The translations under genes and the position numbers were made by a program. A stretch of 38,616 nucleotides of DNA from contig CAITYU010000021.1 in assembly GCA_903896675.1 (NCBI GenBank), positions 1 to 38,616 of the forward strand. Direction: 5' to 3'. The notes beneath the pieces were generated by a model that made no database searches, had not been told where the DNA came from, and worked only from the letters and a program-made list of their open reading frames with translations. Numbering within the stretch: the stretch's first letter is position 1; each line of letters opens with the position of its first letter. This document shows positions 12,425-23,400 of this stretch, piece by piece. The stretch is from an uncultured Planctomycetaceae bacterium (GTDB lineage Bacteria > Planctomycetota > Planctomycetia > Planctomycetales > Planctomycetaceae).

Positions 12425-15298
12425 TCAGCGTTCGCCGGCTTCCGTCTCACGACCAAACAGCATCAGTTCCCGACCGCCACCGCCACCACTGCCGGGATTC
12501 AGGATGTAGTCAGCATCCAGAGCCTTGGTGATGCGATCACGAGCCTGCTGCAGGTGAGCAGCAGTGTAGGGGTCATGCTTGTCTGCCGCAGCCTGCTGAG
12601 CCGCTTCAATCTTCTGCAGGATGCCGCGAAGCTGCTGAGCCGCCAGTGAAGAAATCACCTTGCCCGCAGGGCCCTGAGAACGACCGGGCAGAGTCAGGTC
12701 AATCAGTCGCTCAAGCTGCTCACGCTGCAGGTTGCGACGAAGACTGGTGACCAGCGGCTTGCGAGCCGTGTACTGGCCTTCCGCCTTCACATCCAGCTCG
12801 GACCAGACTGCAGCCGTCACCGTCTGCAGCAGTTCCGGCAGAGTCAGCGAATCTGCGTCCGCCGGGACCCGGAACTCGTTGTCGTAAACGCGACGCAGAG
12901 TCGTGGGGTTCAGCAGCGAGGTCATCATCGAAGACTGAATTCCCATGATTCGATCATGAATCGGCCATGTCGACTCTTCACTCATCGAACCCTGGTTGTC
13001 ATACCACTTGTCCAGACCCATCGCTGTGGTCAGCTCAGGAGTCAGGCCGAAAGCTTCGTCCCGGAAGGCGTTCTGCAGCACGAAGTTCAAAGCAGCCCGC
13101 TGAGTCTCAGCGGGAACCACTTCAATCGGACGACGACCGTTGGGATCGCCCTTCTTGTCCCGATTCACATGCGCACCACCCACCCAGATGGACATCATGG
13201 ACAGTGAACGAGTCTGCAGTGACAGAATCATTTCATAGCCATAACGAATCCGATCCCAGCTGTCGCCGTCCTTGATGAAGTCCGACAGCAGCTTCGCACG
13301 GTGATGATTCACCAGACGGATCTGCTCGTTCGCGAAGTCCAGAGGATTCTTCGAGAAGTCATAGCGACGAGCCAGCGGGTCCGGACCACCGGTGTCTTCG
13401 TCAGTGGCAAACACCAGTTCCGGTTCCGCCACACGAGCGAGGATGGGCTTGGTGTCGCCGAACGTGTAACCGTACTCGATCGCCCACATGTCGTACGGGC
13501 CAACACCCGTCATGCAGTAATCACCCTGCAGCGTGCCCGAATCCAGCCGCACGTTCGTACCAATGTAGTCCATCACCGAGCCGGCAAGCTGCTTTTTGCC
13601 CTTCACTTCTTCGCTGTTGATCTGCGCCAGAGTATACACGCTGGACGCCTTGAAGTTGTGACGCAGACCCAGTGTATGGCCGACTTCATGAGCCACAAGG
13701 TGAGCCATCAGCGGGCCCACAAAGGACTCCGGCATGCCGTCCAGCATCTGCTCCTTCGGTGCTTCCGGCTTCTTCTCGCCCGCAGGCGCCGCCGGGGTTG
13801 CCGGAGGATCCTGTGCCAGCCCGCCCAGAATGTCGAAAGTCATCCGCGCCATGGCGACTTCCATCGCCAGGCCGTCAGCCGCCATGCACAGGCCGTTCAC
13901 CTGGCTGGGCCGATTCAGACCATCATACTCTTCATCACCCAGCACGTCGGAATTGGCGGAAAACAGCGGATGTCCGGCATACGGCAGTGCCGCATTCTTC
14001 GCGATCTGACGCTGCACGCTGGCACGCATCGATGGCGGAGCCAGTCGCACACGCGGATCCCACTCCGGATGCTCAGCCAGCCACGCCAGCGTGTCCGGAC
14101 CATATCCTTCCATTGCGATCTTCGGCAGGTTCTCGGTGAACTGCTTCTTGTAATGACGAATCCAGCCGTCCGTCAGAATGATGTCGGCATCCAGAATCTG
14201 ACCCGTCAGCGGATGCACTCGGCTGGGGCCAATCGCAGTGCCAATGTCATTGTTCAGCCAGCGAACGAAATTGTACTGCACATCTTCAGGATCCTTGTCC
14301 ATGTGGGCACCGGACGCGGCATCCTGATAGTACACCTCAATCGCGTTCGTAATGCCCACCTTCTCGAAGGCTGCATTCCACGCGAGGATCCCGTCACGCA
14401 CCCAGCGACGATATCGCACCGGTGTCGTGTGCTCGATGTAGAACACAATCGGGTTTTTCGGAGGACTGAGCTGCAGGCGAGGATCGGCCTTCTCAAGATG
14501 CCAGCGGTTCACGTAGCGAATGCGAGTCTCGCGGTCGTCGTACTTCGCAAGATCCGAATACGAGGTCGTGAAGAAACCTACTCGGCTGTCCGCCGGACGA
14601 GGCTGGTAACCCGTGTTGTCGGGAATGTTGCTGATCGAAAAATGCAGGATCTTCAGGCCACCGTCCTGAGCAGACGGAACCTCAAAGGCAATCTCCACAT
14701 TGTTCTCAAACGCCTTCGCGGTGCGGATCGAGAAAATCCCGCGCTGAGTCAGCGAAGGATTGAACTGAGCCGGTCCGATGTTGAACCGCGGATCAGGATT
14801 CAGCAGCATCGAATCCACATCAATCACCGGGCCACCGTTCGGACCCATCGTGATGATCGGCACTTCCATCAGCACGCGGTCTGTGAACAGTCGCTTCACC
14901 GAAGATTCAGCCTCCCGATCACCCGCCGCCCGATACTCGATATTCGGAGCAATCAGGGCCAGATGACGGTCGTAGCGACGCCAGTACACGTAAAGATCAC
15001 CGGCCTGCAGACCGGCGTACTCTTCACCACTGGCAACCGTCGTGGCAATAAAATACTTCCGCATCTGGAAGTCGCGAGGCAACTCGGCGTACATCTGGCC
15101 GTCCTTCGCACGCGTGTAAAGCGTGTACATCGGAGTGATGTTGGCCTTCGTGACAACCTTCTCAAAACCCTCAAGCACCTTGGCAAACGGCGGATACTCA
15201 GGCTGCGGACCCGGGTCCTGAGCCTGCACGTCTGCCGCCGCACACGCCAGCGCTGCTGTCAGCGCCAGATTGCGAAAACCCTGCAATTTTTTCAGCAT
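12425..15298 (-). CDS. Secreted zinc-dependent metalloprotease (DUF5117/DUF5118 type, metzincin motif)
   Basis: A 957-residue protein. The ATG at 15298 opens a signal peptide (MLKKLQGFRNLALTAALACA, cleavage after ADVQAQ) and has AAGGTGGG upstream; an upstream extension of the frame is discarded. The N-terminal half fits the DUF5118/DUF5117 family (MQMRKYFIATTVASGEEYAG-like region, FTDRVLMEVPI). The catalytic motif H537-E-V-G-H541-T-L-G-L-R-H547 has the three Zn-binding His and the Gly of metzincins. A conserved downstream S-V-M-D-Y may be the Met-turn. It is probably exported and degrades extracellular protein. It is monocistronic by its strong terminator. Confidence 0.88.
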   Translation of the reverse strand: MLKKLQGFRNLALTAALACAAADVQAQDPGPQPEYPPFAKVLEGFEKVVTKANITPMYTLYTRAKDGQMYAELPRDFQMRKYFIATTVASGEEYAGLQAGDLYVYWRRYDRHLALIAPNIEYRAAGDREAESSVKRLFTDRVLMEVPIITMGPNGGPVIDVDSMLLNPDPRFNIGPAQFNPSLTQRGIFSIRTAKAFENNVEIAFEVPSAQDGGLKILHFSISNIPDNTGYQPRPADSRVGFFTTSYSDLAKYDDRETRIRYVNRWHLEKADPRLQLSPPKNPIVFYIEHTTPVRYRRWVRDGILAWNAAFEKVGITNAIEVYYQDAASGAHMDKDPEDVQYNFVRWLNNDIGTAIGPSRVHPLTGQILDADIILTDGWIRHYKKQFTENLPKIAMEGYGPDTLAWLAEHPEWDPRVRLAPPSMRASVQRQIAKNAALPYAGHPLFSANSDVLGDEEYDGLNRPSQVNGLCMAADGLAMEVAMARMTFDILGGLAQDPPATPAAPAGEKKPEAPKEQMLDGMPESFVGPLMAHLVAHEVGHTLGLRHNFKASSVYTLAQINSEEVKGKKQLAGSVMDYIGTNVRLDSGTLQGDYCMTGVGPYDMWAIEYGYTFGDTKPILARVAEPELVFATDEDTGGPDPLARRYDFSKNPLDFANEQIRLVNHHRAKLLSDFIKDGDSWDRIRYGYEMILSLQTRSLSMMSIWVGGAHVNRDKKGDPNGRRPIEVVPAETQRAALNFVLQNAFRDEAFGLTPELTTAMGLDKWYDNQGSMSEESTWPIHDRIMGIQSSMMTSLLNPTTLRRVYDNEFRVPADADSLTLPELLQTVTAAVWSELDVKAEGQYTARKPLVTSLRRNLQREQLERLIDLTLPGRSQGPAGKVISSLAAQQLRGILQKIEAAQQAAADKHDPYTAAHLQQARDRITKALDADYILNPGSGGGGGRELMLFGRETEAGER

Positions 15299-15563
15299 TG
15301 CCCACCTTTCATAAGTTGTCTGGCCGGAGTTTTTCGAGCACAGAATACGCTGCGCACCGAAACCTCGCTGCTGTTGTTGCCGACTGTCCGGACCCAGCAT
15401 CGCCAAAGTTCCCAAGTCTACAGGGTTTCCTGAGAATGGAAAGCAGAACCGGGGGTTTCACGCAACTTCGGTGAACTCGGGGATTTCGGGTTCGCTGCAG
15501 GCGGTGCCGCTGGAGAAAGCTTCCCAGCTCCTCCAGTTTCCGTAAATCACCCGGCGGCCACCG

Positions 15564-16106
15564 CTATGGCCCCGCCGACAACACCCCAACCGACTGCCCA
15601 CTGACCGGATCCAGCCGCTGCACGTCCCGCAGCAGCCACGTGCCCCCGTCCCGCTCCCACGTGGTCTTCCAGCGAGTGGCGATATACATCGGCTGCCCGG
15701 AGTCCCGCAGCGTCACATTGCCGTTCGCCCGCAAATGCACGGTGGCCCGCTGCTCGCCACCCTCCAACTGCACCTGCACCTCCTTCAGATGCAGCCCCGC
15801 CGAAACCTGCACCAGCTTCAGTCCGTCCTCCGCCAACCCGGCGAGATCCGGATGTTCCGGTGACAGGTACGACCTGATCTCAGCCAGATCGTCATGCACA
15901 AACGCAAGGCGAATTCCATCCAGCCGCAGCTCCAGTTGTTCCGGCACCGTCACAATCTGTAACTCAAGCAGATACACCCCACCGGCCGCCAGCAACAGCA
16001 GCCCCGCTGCTCGCCATCGCTGACGCAACTGCAGCACCACACAAATCACCGCTGCACTGATCAGAATCAACAGTAATGGCCACGGATTTTCTGTGAACCA
16101 GTTCAT
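15564..16106 (-). CDS. Membrane-anchored NTF2/SnoaL-like protein, unknown function
   Basis: A 180-residue protein with CAGGAG six bases before the ATG. Two hydrophobic helices occupy the first 55 residues (LLLILISAAVICVVL and AAGLLLLAAGGVYLL), and the rest is an alpha+beta domain ending in YIATRWKTTWERDGGTWLLRDV-like strands that resembles NTF2/SnoaL folds. The soluble domain should lie outside or inside the membrane depending on topology, which cannot be decided here. It is 141 bp after the kinase gene on the same strand and may belong to the same operon. No catalytic residues were identified. Confidence 0.7.
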   Translation of the reverse strand: MNWFTENPWPLLLILISAAVICVVLQLRQRWRAAGLLLLAAGGVYLLELQIVTVPEQLELRLDGIRLAFVHDDLAEIRSYLSPEHPDLAGLAEDGLKLVQVSAGLHLKEVQVQLEGGEQRATVHLRANGNVTLRDSGQPMYIATRWKTTWERDGGTWLLRDVQRLDPVSGQSVGVLSAGP

Positions 16107-16247
16107 GAGCGATCTCCTGAAAATACCATCCCCCGGAAATCACGCGGTTGCCACTGATATCCCAGAGTTCCAGTTCCGCTGATTCTGTCTGAAAATCGTC
16201 CGTCGGACTGAAAAAATGCCTGTACCCGACCGCGCCCGCACCGTGTC

Positions 16248-18056
16248 TCAGCGACGACCCCGCCGCTGCTGTCGGTAATACTTCAGACCCGGCACAAAAA
16301 AGGTCACCGCCGACATCACTCCGAACAGCGACACACTGACGTCCGGCAGATCCGATGCCGCAATCGCTGCCATCACGAGGGACGTGCCAAACATCAGCAG
16401 CGATTCGACATAAAACCGCCCCGACAGAATTCCGGCCTTCGCCAGAAACACCATCCCCGCAATCACTCCCAGCGCCGGAGAAAACTCCAGGACCCGCAGA
16501 CCCATGATCGACTCCACGCCAAACAGCATGGAGGATGCAATCATACTGCCACCCCACAGATGCGCAATCTGACGCTCCACCGCCGTAATCGGTCCGGCCC
16601 GATGTCGCAGATTCCAGAAAATCAACGCCCACAGACCCAGACCCACCACCCATAAAGTCACAAACGGCCACCGCGCTGACACCCCGTTCAACTGCATCCC
16701 GTTCGTGATCAGACACAGCAGCAGCACGACCAGACTGTGCCACATCCACAGCAACCCCCAGTTCTCCAGAATCGCAGCGTGATGCGATTCGCGGAACAGG
16801 CGAGTCATCACCTGAGCGATGGTGGAGGATCGTGCGGTGATGGGTTCACTGTTCAGCCACGCACGCAGGTCCGCAGCCAGCGCCGTCGTCGATGCATAAC
16901 GCAGGTCCTGCGGCTTCTGCAGACACTTCAGCACAATCATTTCCAGATCCGAATCCACCGCCCGATTCAGCATGCAGATTCCCGGCGGATCCTGCTCCAG
17001 GACCATCAGCACCGTATCCAGCGGAGAAGCTCCCTGGAACGGCGGACGCCCCGTCAGCATCGCAAACAGAATAGCCCCCAGACTGTATACGTCCGCCGCC
17101 ACGCCAATCGCATCGGTCTGACCTGCAGCCTGCTCAGGAGACATCCATGCCGGAGTCCCGAGGATGGCGCCGCTCTGAGTCAGGCTGTGCAGGTCCGCTG
17201 CCCCCGCTGACACGTGATCGTCCACGCTGACTCGCTTCGCCAGTCCGAAGTCCGTCACAAACGGAGTCCCGTCTTCGGCAATCAGAATATTGCCCGGCTT
17301 CAGATCCCGATGCAGCACTCCCGCCCGATGCGCCGCACCGATCGCGTCCACCACCGGAATCAGCAGCGAAACCGCTTCACGAGGTGGCATCGGCCCCCGC
17401 TGCAGCCGCTCTGACAACGTCGATCCGGGAATGTACTGCATGCTGAACCACGGCTGCCCGTCCTGCTCGCCGACTTCATACACCGGTACAATGTTCGGAT
17501 GCCGCAGCCGCGCTGCCGCCAGTGCCTCCGCGCGCAGTCGCTGCAGGTCAATGCTGGACGCCAGAGCCGCATTCGGGATCATCTTCAGCGCCACCGTTCG
17601 CTGCAGACTGCTCTGCCGCGCTCGATACACCACACCCATCCCGCCCCGACCCACCTCAGCCTCGATCGAATAGTCTCCGATCTGACTGCCAATCAGCGAA
17701 AACAGCGAATTGCGGCCCGCACGCAGACGACCGCTGGCCACCTGCAGCACATCCGCGTCCGACATCCAGCTGCCACTGCCCCAGCCACCGTCACTGCCCG
17801 CCCGACGAACCGATGATCCACCCGGATTGCCCAGACTGAGCCCGTCCGCAGGGTTCCCGGCCACCGTCTCCAGCAACGCCAGATCCTCTGCCATCCGCGC
17901 CGTCGCAAATAACTCACGCAGATCACGCTCCAGATCCGGATTCCGCCGAATGGCGTCCTCCAGACGCACCACTGCCTGACCCCCGCGAGAATCATGCATG
18001 AGCTGGTCAAAGACCACCGCCAGACGCTCGTCCCGTTCGTCCGCCGTTTCCGCCAT
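16248..18056 (-). CDS. Membrane Ser/Thr protein kinase (Hanks type)
   Basis: A 602-residue protein with a complete kinase domain: Gly loop GRGGMGVVY (136-144), catalytic Lys158 in VALKMI, HRDLKPGN (249-256), D269-F-G and a G-T-P-A-W-M-S-P-E activation end (300-308). Residues 1-120 are a helical and Gly/Ser-rich N-terminal region of the kind common in planctomycete kinases. After residue 430 there are about six hydrophobic segments, so the kinase is tethered to the membrane. GAGG precedes the ATG. The start is 7 bp after the stop of the DUF1080 sugar-enzyme gene, so the two are co-transcribed. Substrates are unknown. Confidence 0.92.
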   Translation of the reverse strand: MAETADERDERLAVVFDQLMHDSRGGQAVVRLEDAIRRNPDLERDLRELFATARMAEDLALLETVAGNPADGLSLGNPGGSSVRRAGSDGGWGSGSWMSDADVLQVASGRLRAGRNSLFSLIGSQIGDYSIEAEVGRGGMGVVYRARQSSLQRTVALKMIPNAALASSIDLQRLRAEALAAARLRHPNIVPVYEVGEQDGQPWFSMQYIPGSTLSERLQRGPMPPREAVSLLIPVVDAIGAAHRAGVLHRDLKPGNILIAEDGTPFVTDFGLAKRVSVDDHVSAGAADLHSLTQSGAILGTPAWMSPEQAAGQTDAIGVAADVYSLGAILFAMLTGRPPFQGASPLDTVLMVLEQDPPGICMLNRAVDSDLEMIVLKCLQKPQDLRYASTTALAADLRAWLNSEPITARSSTIAQVMTRLFRESHHAAILENWGLLWMWHSLVVLLLCLITNGMQLNGVSARWPFVTLWVVGLGLWALIFWNLRHRAGPITAVERQIAHLWGGSMIASSMLFGVESIMGLRVLEFSPALGVIAGMVFLAKAGILSGRFYVESLLMFGTSLVMAAIAASDLPDVSVSLFGVMSAVTFFVPGLKYYRQQRRGRR

Positions 18057-18063
18057 CAGGACC

Positions 18064-20040
18064 TCACTTCGTCGACGTCAGCCGGTAAATCCCCTGACCA
18101 TTCACCGTCTCCAGCATGTAATACAGCTCGCCGGATTCATCCTGACCAAAGGCCAGCACCGGGAAACCCGTTGAGGCAATCGATTTGTTGCTCACCACCC
18201 GGCCACTGGCAGCGTCGTACTGCAGTGCCCAGATACGGCCACTGATGAAGTCCGCGTAGACATACATGCCCTGCAGTTCAGGCAGCTTTGCACCGCGATA
18301 CACAAACCCGCCAGTGATGCTCTTGCCCAGTTGATGATCATACTCCCACACCGGCGGAATCAGCGGATCCTCGGCCGTCGCAGGCTTATTATTGAACGGA
18401 TAGGACGCCTCACGCACGCTCCACCCGTAGTTCCCGCCCTTCTGCACCAGATTCACTTCCTCCCAGAAATCCTGACCGACGTCCGCCGCCCACAAATCCC
18501 CGGTCTGGCGATCCACCGTCAGACGCCAGATGTTGCGGAATCCGTACGCGTAGATCTCCGGCTGAGCCCCGGCACGCGACACAAACGGATTGTCCGCCGG
18601 AACCGCATAGTTCTTCCCGGGCTGGTGATGATCCACATCAATTCGCAGCAGAGATCCCATCAGAGTGCCCAGATTCTGACCATGTCCCAGCGGATCGTTC
18701 CGACCCCCACCGTCACCCAGAGCAATGTACAGATATCCGTCATGCCCAAAGGCAATCGAACCACCGTTGTGATTCGAAAACGGCTGCGGAATCTTCATGA
18801 TCACCGTTTCGCTGGCCGGGTCCGCTTTGTTCGGATCGTCCGGCGATACGGCAAAGCGGGAAATCACGGATGTTCGCAGCTCCTGCGAAGAACTGTAACA
18901 CACGTACAAATATCCGTTGCTGCGATACTGCGGATGAAACGCCAGTCCCAGCAGGCCTTCCTCGGCATCCTTGCGGAAGTCCTGCACCCGGTCCCGGATG
19001 TCCAGAAACACTTTGGCTTCCCGCACCGACTCGGCACCCGGCAGCACAAAGATCGTTCCGATCTGCGAAGCCACAAAGATCCGCTGACTGCCGTCACCCG
19101 CATGAGTCAGTTCCAGCGGCCGCATCGTTTGAATACGCCCCTCATCGTCAACTCCCTCAAAACCTTCCCACGTGATGTCGGGAAACGCCGGAGTCCCGGC
19201 GACGTTGAGCTGACCGTCCACCGGATCCGCGACCGTGCCGTCCTCCGACAGCTCGCGAATACGAATGTTACGGTATGACACCGGATCACCATGATCCTGC
19301 AGGCAGATGTGGCCCTTCGGGGCCTTGCCGAACTGCGGAAACTTCGCAAATTTGCTGGCTGCAACGCGTTTGTTCCAGTCGTCACTGCCAATGTTGAAGT
19401 AGTAGTAGCTGACCCCGTTGACCGCCACTTCACACTGCTTCGGAGACACTCGCAGATACACGTGATTCCATTCCCCCGCCGGTCGCGTGGCATCATCCAT
19501 GTCAATGCCCTTGAAACCGACCTGGTTTTCGAACTTCACGGCCCACTCGGGCTTCTGCGGCTGATACAACTGGTACAGCCAGCCGGCCTTCTGCGGATCA
19601 CGACCGTCAACGTTGTCCTGCACCTGCACTTCCGGCCCCGATGCCCACGGTCGCGGATCATCTTCAGTCACCCGAAACATGATGCCGCTGTTGCCGCCCT
19701 TCGAGATCTTATACTCGAGCGACAGTTCGAAGTTCTGGTACTGCTGAGCCGTGACGATGTCGCCGGCGCCCGCGCGAGTCTTCTCCAGAGCACCCTCGCG
19801 AACCTGCCAGCCATCGCTGAGCCTGTCCGAACGGTAATTCCGCCAGCCATCGGTGGTGCGCCCGTCAAACAACAGCTTCCAGCCACCGCGAACTTCCCCG
19901 GCCGTCAACTGCGGCAAATCCCTGTCCCCGGCCTGACAGGATGCACTGCAGGCCACAGTCAGCCCGGTCACAGCACAGGCAGCGGCAACGCACAAGGTCA
20001 GCGCCAATCGACGAAACGCACAAACACAGGTCGCAGTCAT
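18064..20040 (-). CDS. Secreted DUF1080 (3-keto-disaccharide hydrolase) and PQQ-dependent sugar dehydrogenase-like fusion
   Basis: A 658-residue exported protein. The N-terminal signal region ends in a Cys-containing stretch (VTGLTVACSASC), so a lipoprotein is possible. Residues about 50-260 are DUF1080 (GWKLLFDGRTTDGWRNY, GNSGIMFRV, EVQVQDN, NHVYLRVSPKQCEVAVNG), a jelly-roll domain linked to 3-keto-glycoside hydrolysis. Residues about 275-655 are a glucose/sorbosone dehydrogenase-like propeller (GLLGLAFHPQY, GDGGGRNDPLGHGQN, AYGFRNIWRL, WEEVN). The pair suggests successive sugar oxidation and cleavage of keto-glycosides outside the cytoplasm. AGGA lies ahead of the ATG. It heads the operon with the kinase. 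Confidence 0.87.
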   Translation of the reverse strand: MTATCVCAFRRLALTLCVAAACAVTGLTVACSASCQAGDRDLPQLTAGEVRGGWKLLFDGRTTDGWRNYRSDRLSDGWQVREGALEKTRAGAGDIVTAQQYQNFELSLEYKISKGGNSGIMFRVTEDDPRPWASGPEVQVQDNVDGRDPQKAGWLYQLYQPQKPEWAVKFENQVGFKGIDMDDATRPAGEWNHVYLRVSPKQCEVAVNGVSYYYFNIGSDDWNKRVAASKFAKFPQFGKAPKGHICLQDHGDPVSYRNIRIRELSEDGTVADPVDGQLNVAGTPAFPDITWEGFEGVDDEGRIQTMRPLELTHAGDGSQRIFVASQIGTIFVLPGAESVREAKVFLDIRDRVQDFRKDAEEGLLGLAFHPQYRSNGYLYVCYSSSQELRTSVISRFAVSPDDPNKADPASETVIMKIPQPFSNHNGGSIAFGHDGYLYIALGDGGGRNDPLGHGQNLGTLMGSLLRIDVDHHQPGKNYAVPADNPFVSRAGAQPEIYAYGFRNIWRLTVDRQTGDLWAADVGQDFWEEVNLVQKGGNYGWSVREASYPFNNKPATAEDPLIPPVWEYDHQLGKSITGGFVYRGAKLPELQGMYVYADFISGRIWALQYDAASGRVVSNKSIASTGFPVLAFGQDESGELYYMLETVNGQGIYRLTSTK

Positions 20041-20404
20041 GTGGGATTCCTGCAGAAACAGCTCGGTAAACAGCGCCAGTCCTCCGGGGACTCACTGTGG
20101 CAGAGTCTACGGCAAACGGCGGCGGAAATCCAACCGATCCATGCCGGTCCATCAGGTGATTGCGTTTCGCCGGTCCGTGCAATGACTGAAAGCCCGTCGC
20201 GGGCGATCCGTCGTCAAAGCCTCCTGAGGCCTGCAGGTGATCGGGTACTTGCCCCGATTTCCCTCGTCACTGTCTGGCCAGGACGGCAGGGCTGTTCTAA
20301 ACTGGCGCCTGTTTCAGCCACCGTCGTCCTGTTCCCCGAAACAGACCGCCAGTGCCGGTGGTTGTCACGATCCTCATACTGCTTCCGGTTCCGGGCCTGC
20401 CTGC
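20041..20404. promoter_or_regulatory. Divergent intergenic region (364 bp)
   Basis: It separates the minus-strand sugar-enzyme/kinase operon from the plus-strand helicase gene and so should carry both promoters. I see only a small hairpin (GCCCG at 20192-20196 with CGGGC at 20200-20204) and no convincing promoter boxes. The helicase reading frame is open from 20237, but the extra residues show no conserved character. Confidence 0.3.
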
Positions 20405-23400
20405 ATGAATGAATTGATTCGAGCATCTGCCGGCAGCGGCAAAACCTATCAGCTCTCCAGCCACTTCCTGCGGCGGCTGTTCCAGGGCCAGCGTCCCGAT
20501 TCGATTCTGGCCACCACGTTTACTCGCAAGGCCGCCGGCGAGATTCTCGGCCGCGTGCTGCTGCGGCTGGCGGACGCCGCTTCGTCTGCGGAAAAAGCCG
20601 CCGAACTGCAGGCTGCACTGGATGCCGGCACCATCACTCGCACGACCGCACTCGGCATGCTGACCGACCTGACTCGCAGCCTGCACCGGCTGCGGATCTG
20701 CACGCTGGATTCCTTCTTTCAACAGGCTGCTCGCGGGCTCACACTGGAACTGGGGCTGACTCCCGGCTGGACCATCGTCGATCCGCATGTCGATGCGGAT
20801 CTGCGGGAACAGGCCGTCGATGCCGTACTGGCTCAGCAGTTGCCCCAGGATGCTCAGCAACTGATGCAGATGCTGGCAAAGGGCAGGCATCGTCGCAGCG
20901 TCCGTCTGCTGATCGATGAAACTGTGCAGAATTATCACGAACTGTATCAGCAGACGACGGAATCGGCGTGGCAGCAGATTCCTCGCGGACAGCGGCTGAC
21001 CGCAGACGTCAGATCGCAAGTGATGCAGGCCCTGCAGGCCGCCGAGCTGCCGGCTGACAAACGCATCGCAAAAGCTCGCGAGGATGATCTGCGGCGGTTT
21101 CAGGCCGAGCTGTGGGACGATTTTATTTCGCAGGGAATCGCTGCCAAAGTGCTGGCTGGTGAGGGAACCTACTACAAAAAAGAACTCAGCGACGAAGTCC
21201 TGCACCTGTATCAGCGGCTGCTGCAGCATGCCCGGGCTGAAGTGCTGGAACGACTGGCTCTGCAGATGCAGGCTATTCGCAGCCTGATTTCACGATTTGA
21301 CACCGAGTTTTCGAGGCTGCGAGCGGAACATGGCTGGCTGGGTTTCAGCGATGTCACTCGCACGCTGGCTCGTTCGGTTGATGCTGCCAGCGGCAAACGG
21401 CTGAACTTTCGCATGGACAGCAGTCTCCGCAATCTGCTGCTGGACGAGTTTCAGGATACCTCCGGCGATCAGTGGAAGGTGCTGCGGCGACTGGTCGATT
21501 CGCTGCGGCAGCATGCGGATTCCAGTGTCTTCTGCGTGGGGGATGGCAAGCAGGCCATCTATGGCTGGCGCGGTGGCCTCGCGGAAATTCTGGATGCGGT
21601 GCCGGTGGCGGTGCCCGGGATTCGTGAAACCGGTCTGAACGCCAGCCGTCGGTCGGCTCCGGCTGTGATGGATGCCGTCAACCGCGTGTTTCAGCATGTG
21701 GCCAGCCATCCGGAACTGGCGGAATATCACGATGCCGTAGCTCGCTGGCAGGAACGCTTTCCGGAACATTCCACCGTGCGCAGCAGTGAATCCGGCTACG
21801 TGGTGTTTCGCACGGAGCCGGAATTTGCCGGTGAGACCGTGGCAGAACGTCGTGGCCCGCGGTTTGCATGGCTGGCACAGCAGATTGCCGAGCTGCATCA
21901 GCAGTTGCCCGGAAAGGAAATCGGCGTACTGACTCGCAGCAACGCCACCGTCGCCCGGCTGGTGCATGAATTGACGGCGCTGGGAGTTCCGGCCAGTGAA
22001 GAGGGCGGTACTGCGCCCACCGACAGCCCTGCTGTGCTGGCCGTCCTCGCCATGCTGCAGTTTGCGTCGCATCCGGCCTGCACGGTGTCACGCTTTCATG
22101 TCAGCCAGTCGCCACTGGGAGCTGTGGTGGGGCTGACTGACTGGCAGGACGATCGGCTGGCTGGTCGAGTGGCGGCGCGGTTGCGGGAAAAGCTGGTGGA
22201 CGAGGGGTACGGTCCGTTTCTGCAGTCGATTTCGGAAGCCATCCGCAGTCGGTGTTCTGCTCGTGACCGCCTGCGGATGTCGCAGTTGGTGTCGGCCGGC
22301 TGGCAGTTTGACGGCACCGGTTCACTGAATCCCTGTGACTTCATCCGACTGCTGGAGAACAGTCGATTTCAGAAGAAGCGGAAGGCTCCGGTGCGTGTGA
22401 TGACGATTCATCAGAGCAAGGGGCTGGAGTTTGACTGTGTGGTGCTGCCGGAGCTGGACACCAGCCTGTTCAAGCCTCCGGAGGCGGCTGCTGGCAGTCC
22501 GGCGACGGGGGAACCTGCCGACCGTGTCTGTGTGTGGGTGAACCGGAATGTGCGGCAGCTGCTGCCGGACAATCTGCAGGCAGCATTCAGCGAGACCATC
22601 GGGCAGAAGGTGGCGGAGAGCCTGTGTCTGTTTTATGTGGCCATGACCCGCGCCCGTCGTTGTCTGGTGATGTTGTCGCCACCGGTGGAAGGTGGCAAAC
22701 CTCCGAAGACTTTTGCCGGTCTGTTAGTGGCTGCGCTGTCGGACATGACTCAGGTCGGCCCGGCGGAGACGATCTGGGAGACGGGTGATCCGCAGTGGTA
22801 TCTGGAAACGCCGTCGTCGGGGAAATCACGGGGTTCGCAGGCTGCCCCGGCGGCTGCCCCGGCAGTGGGAGCTGGGCAGGCTGGTGTTCGCGGGCCGGGG
22901 TCAGTGGCTGGTCGGATTCTGCTGTCACCGATGTCGGATGGTCGGCGGCGTGGGCTGGCGCGGTCGGCACCTTCGCGGCACGATCAGACGACACTGACGC
23001 TGCCCGTGCTGGCCCCGGCTGCACCGCGACCGGTGCGAGGCCGGGGTCCGGCGAGCCCTGCCGGCCGTGCGGGTCGCGGTGCTGCGGTGGCGGTGCCGGC
23101 GGTCGAGTCGGTGGAACCGCGCATTCGCGGGATTCTGCTGCACGGCTGGTTTGAACTGCTGCAGTGGCTGGATCAGCAGCCTGAGGATCAGCAGTTGCTG
23201 GACGTGGCGGTGCGACTGCAGATCCCGCGTGAGACAGCTCAGGCACTGCTGCCGGAATTTCGCCGACTGCTGCAGTCGGAGTCGGTGCGGCGGACCTTTG
23301 ACCGTGGGTTGGCCGGAGCAGCGACGGTGTTTCGACCGTGGCTGGCGGAGCTGGCTTCCGGTGCAGCGCAGCTGGTCGTGGATCGCGAGCGACCGTTTGT

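Noticed and set aside
11938-12456. The SMR reading frame stays open about 170 codons upstream, suggesting a fusion protein
   Set aside because: The SMR start at 11937 has its own GGGAG and gives the exact family length. The upstream part is an alternate frame across the receiver gene and the terminator.
13301-15433. A 710-codon open frame on the plus strand
   Set aside because: It lies entirely antisense to the metalloprotease gene, which has a signal peptide and an intact metzincin motif. The antisense product is Arg/His-rich with no domain.
19291-20412. A 373-codon plus-strand frame
   Set aside because: It is antisense to the DUF1080 part of the sugar-enzyme gene and reads as low-complexity Arg/Leu/Val-rich sequence.
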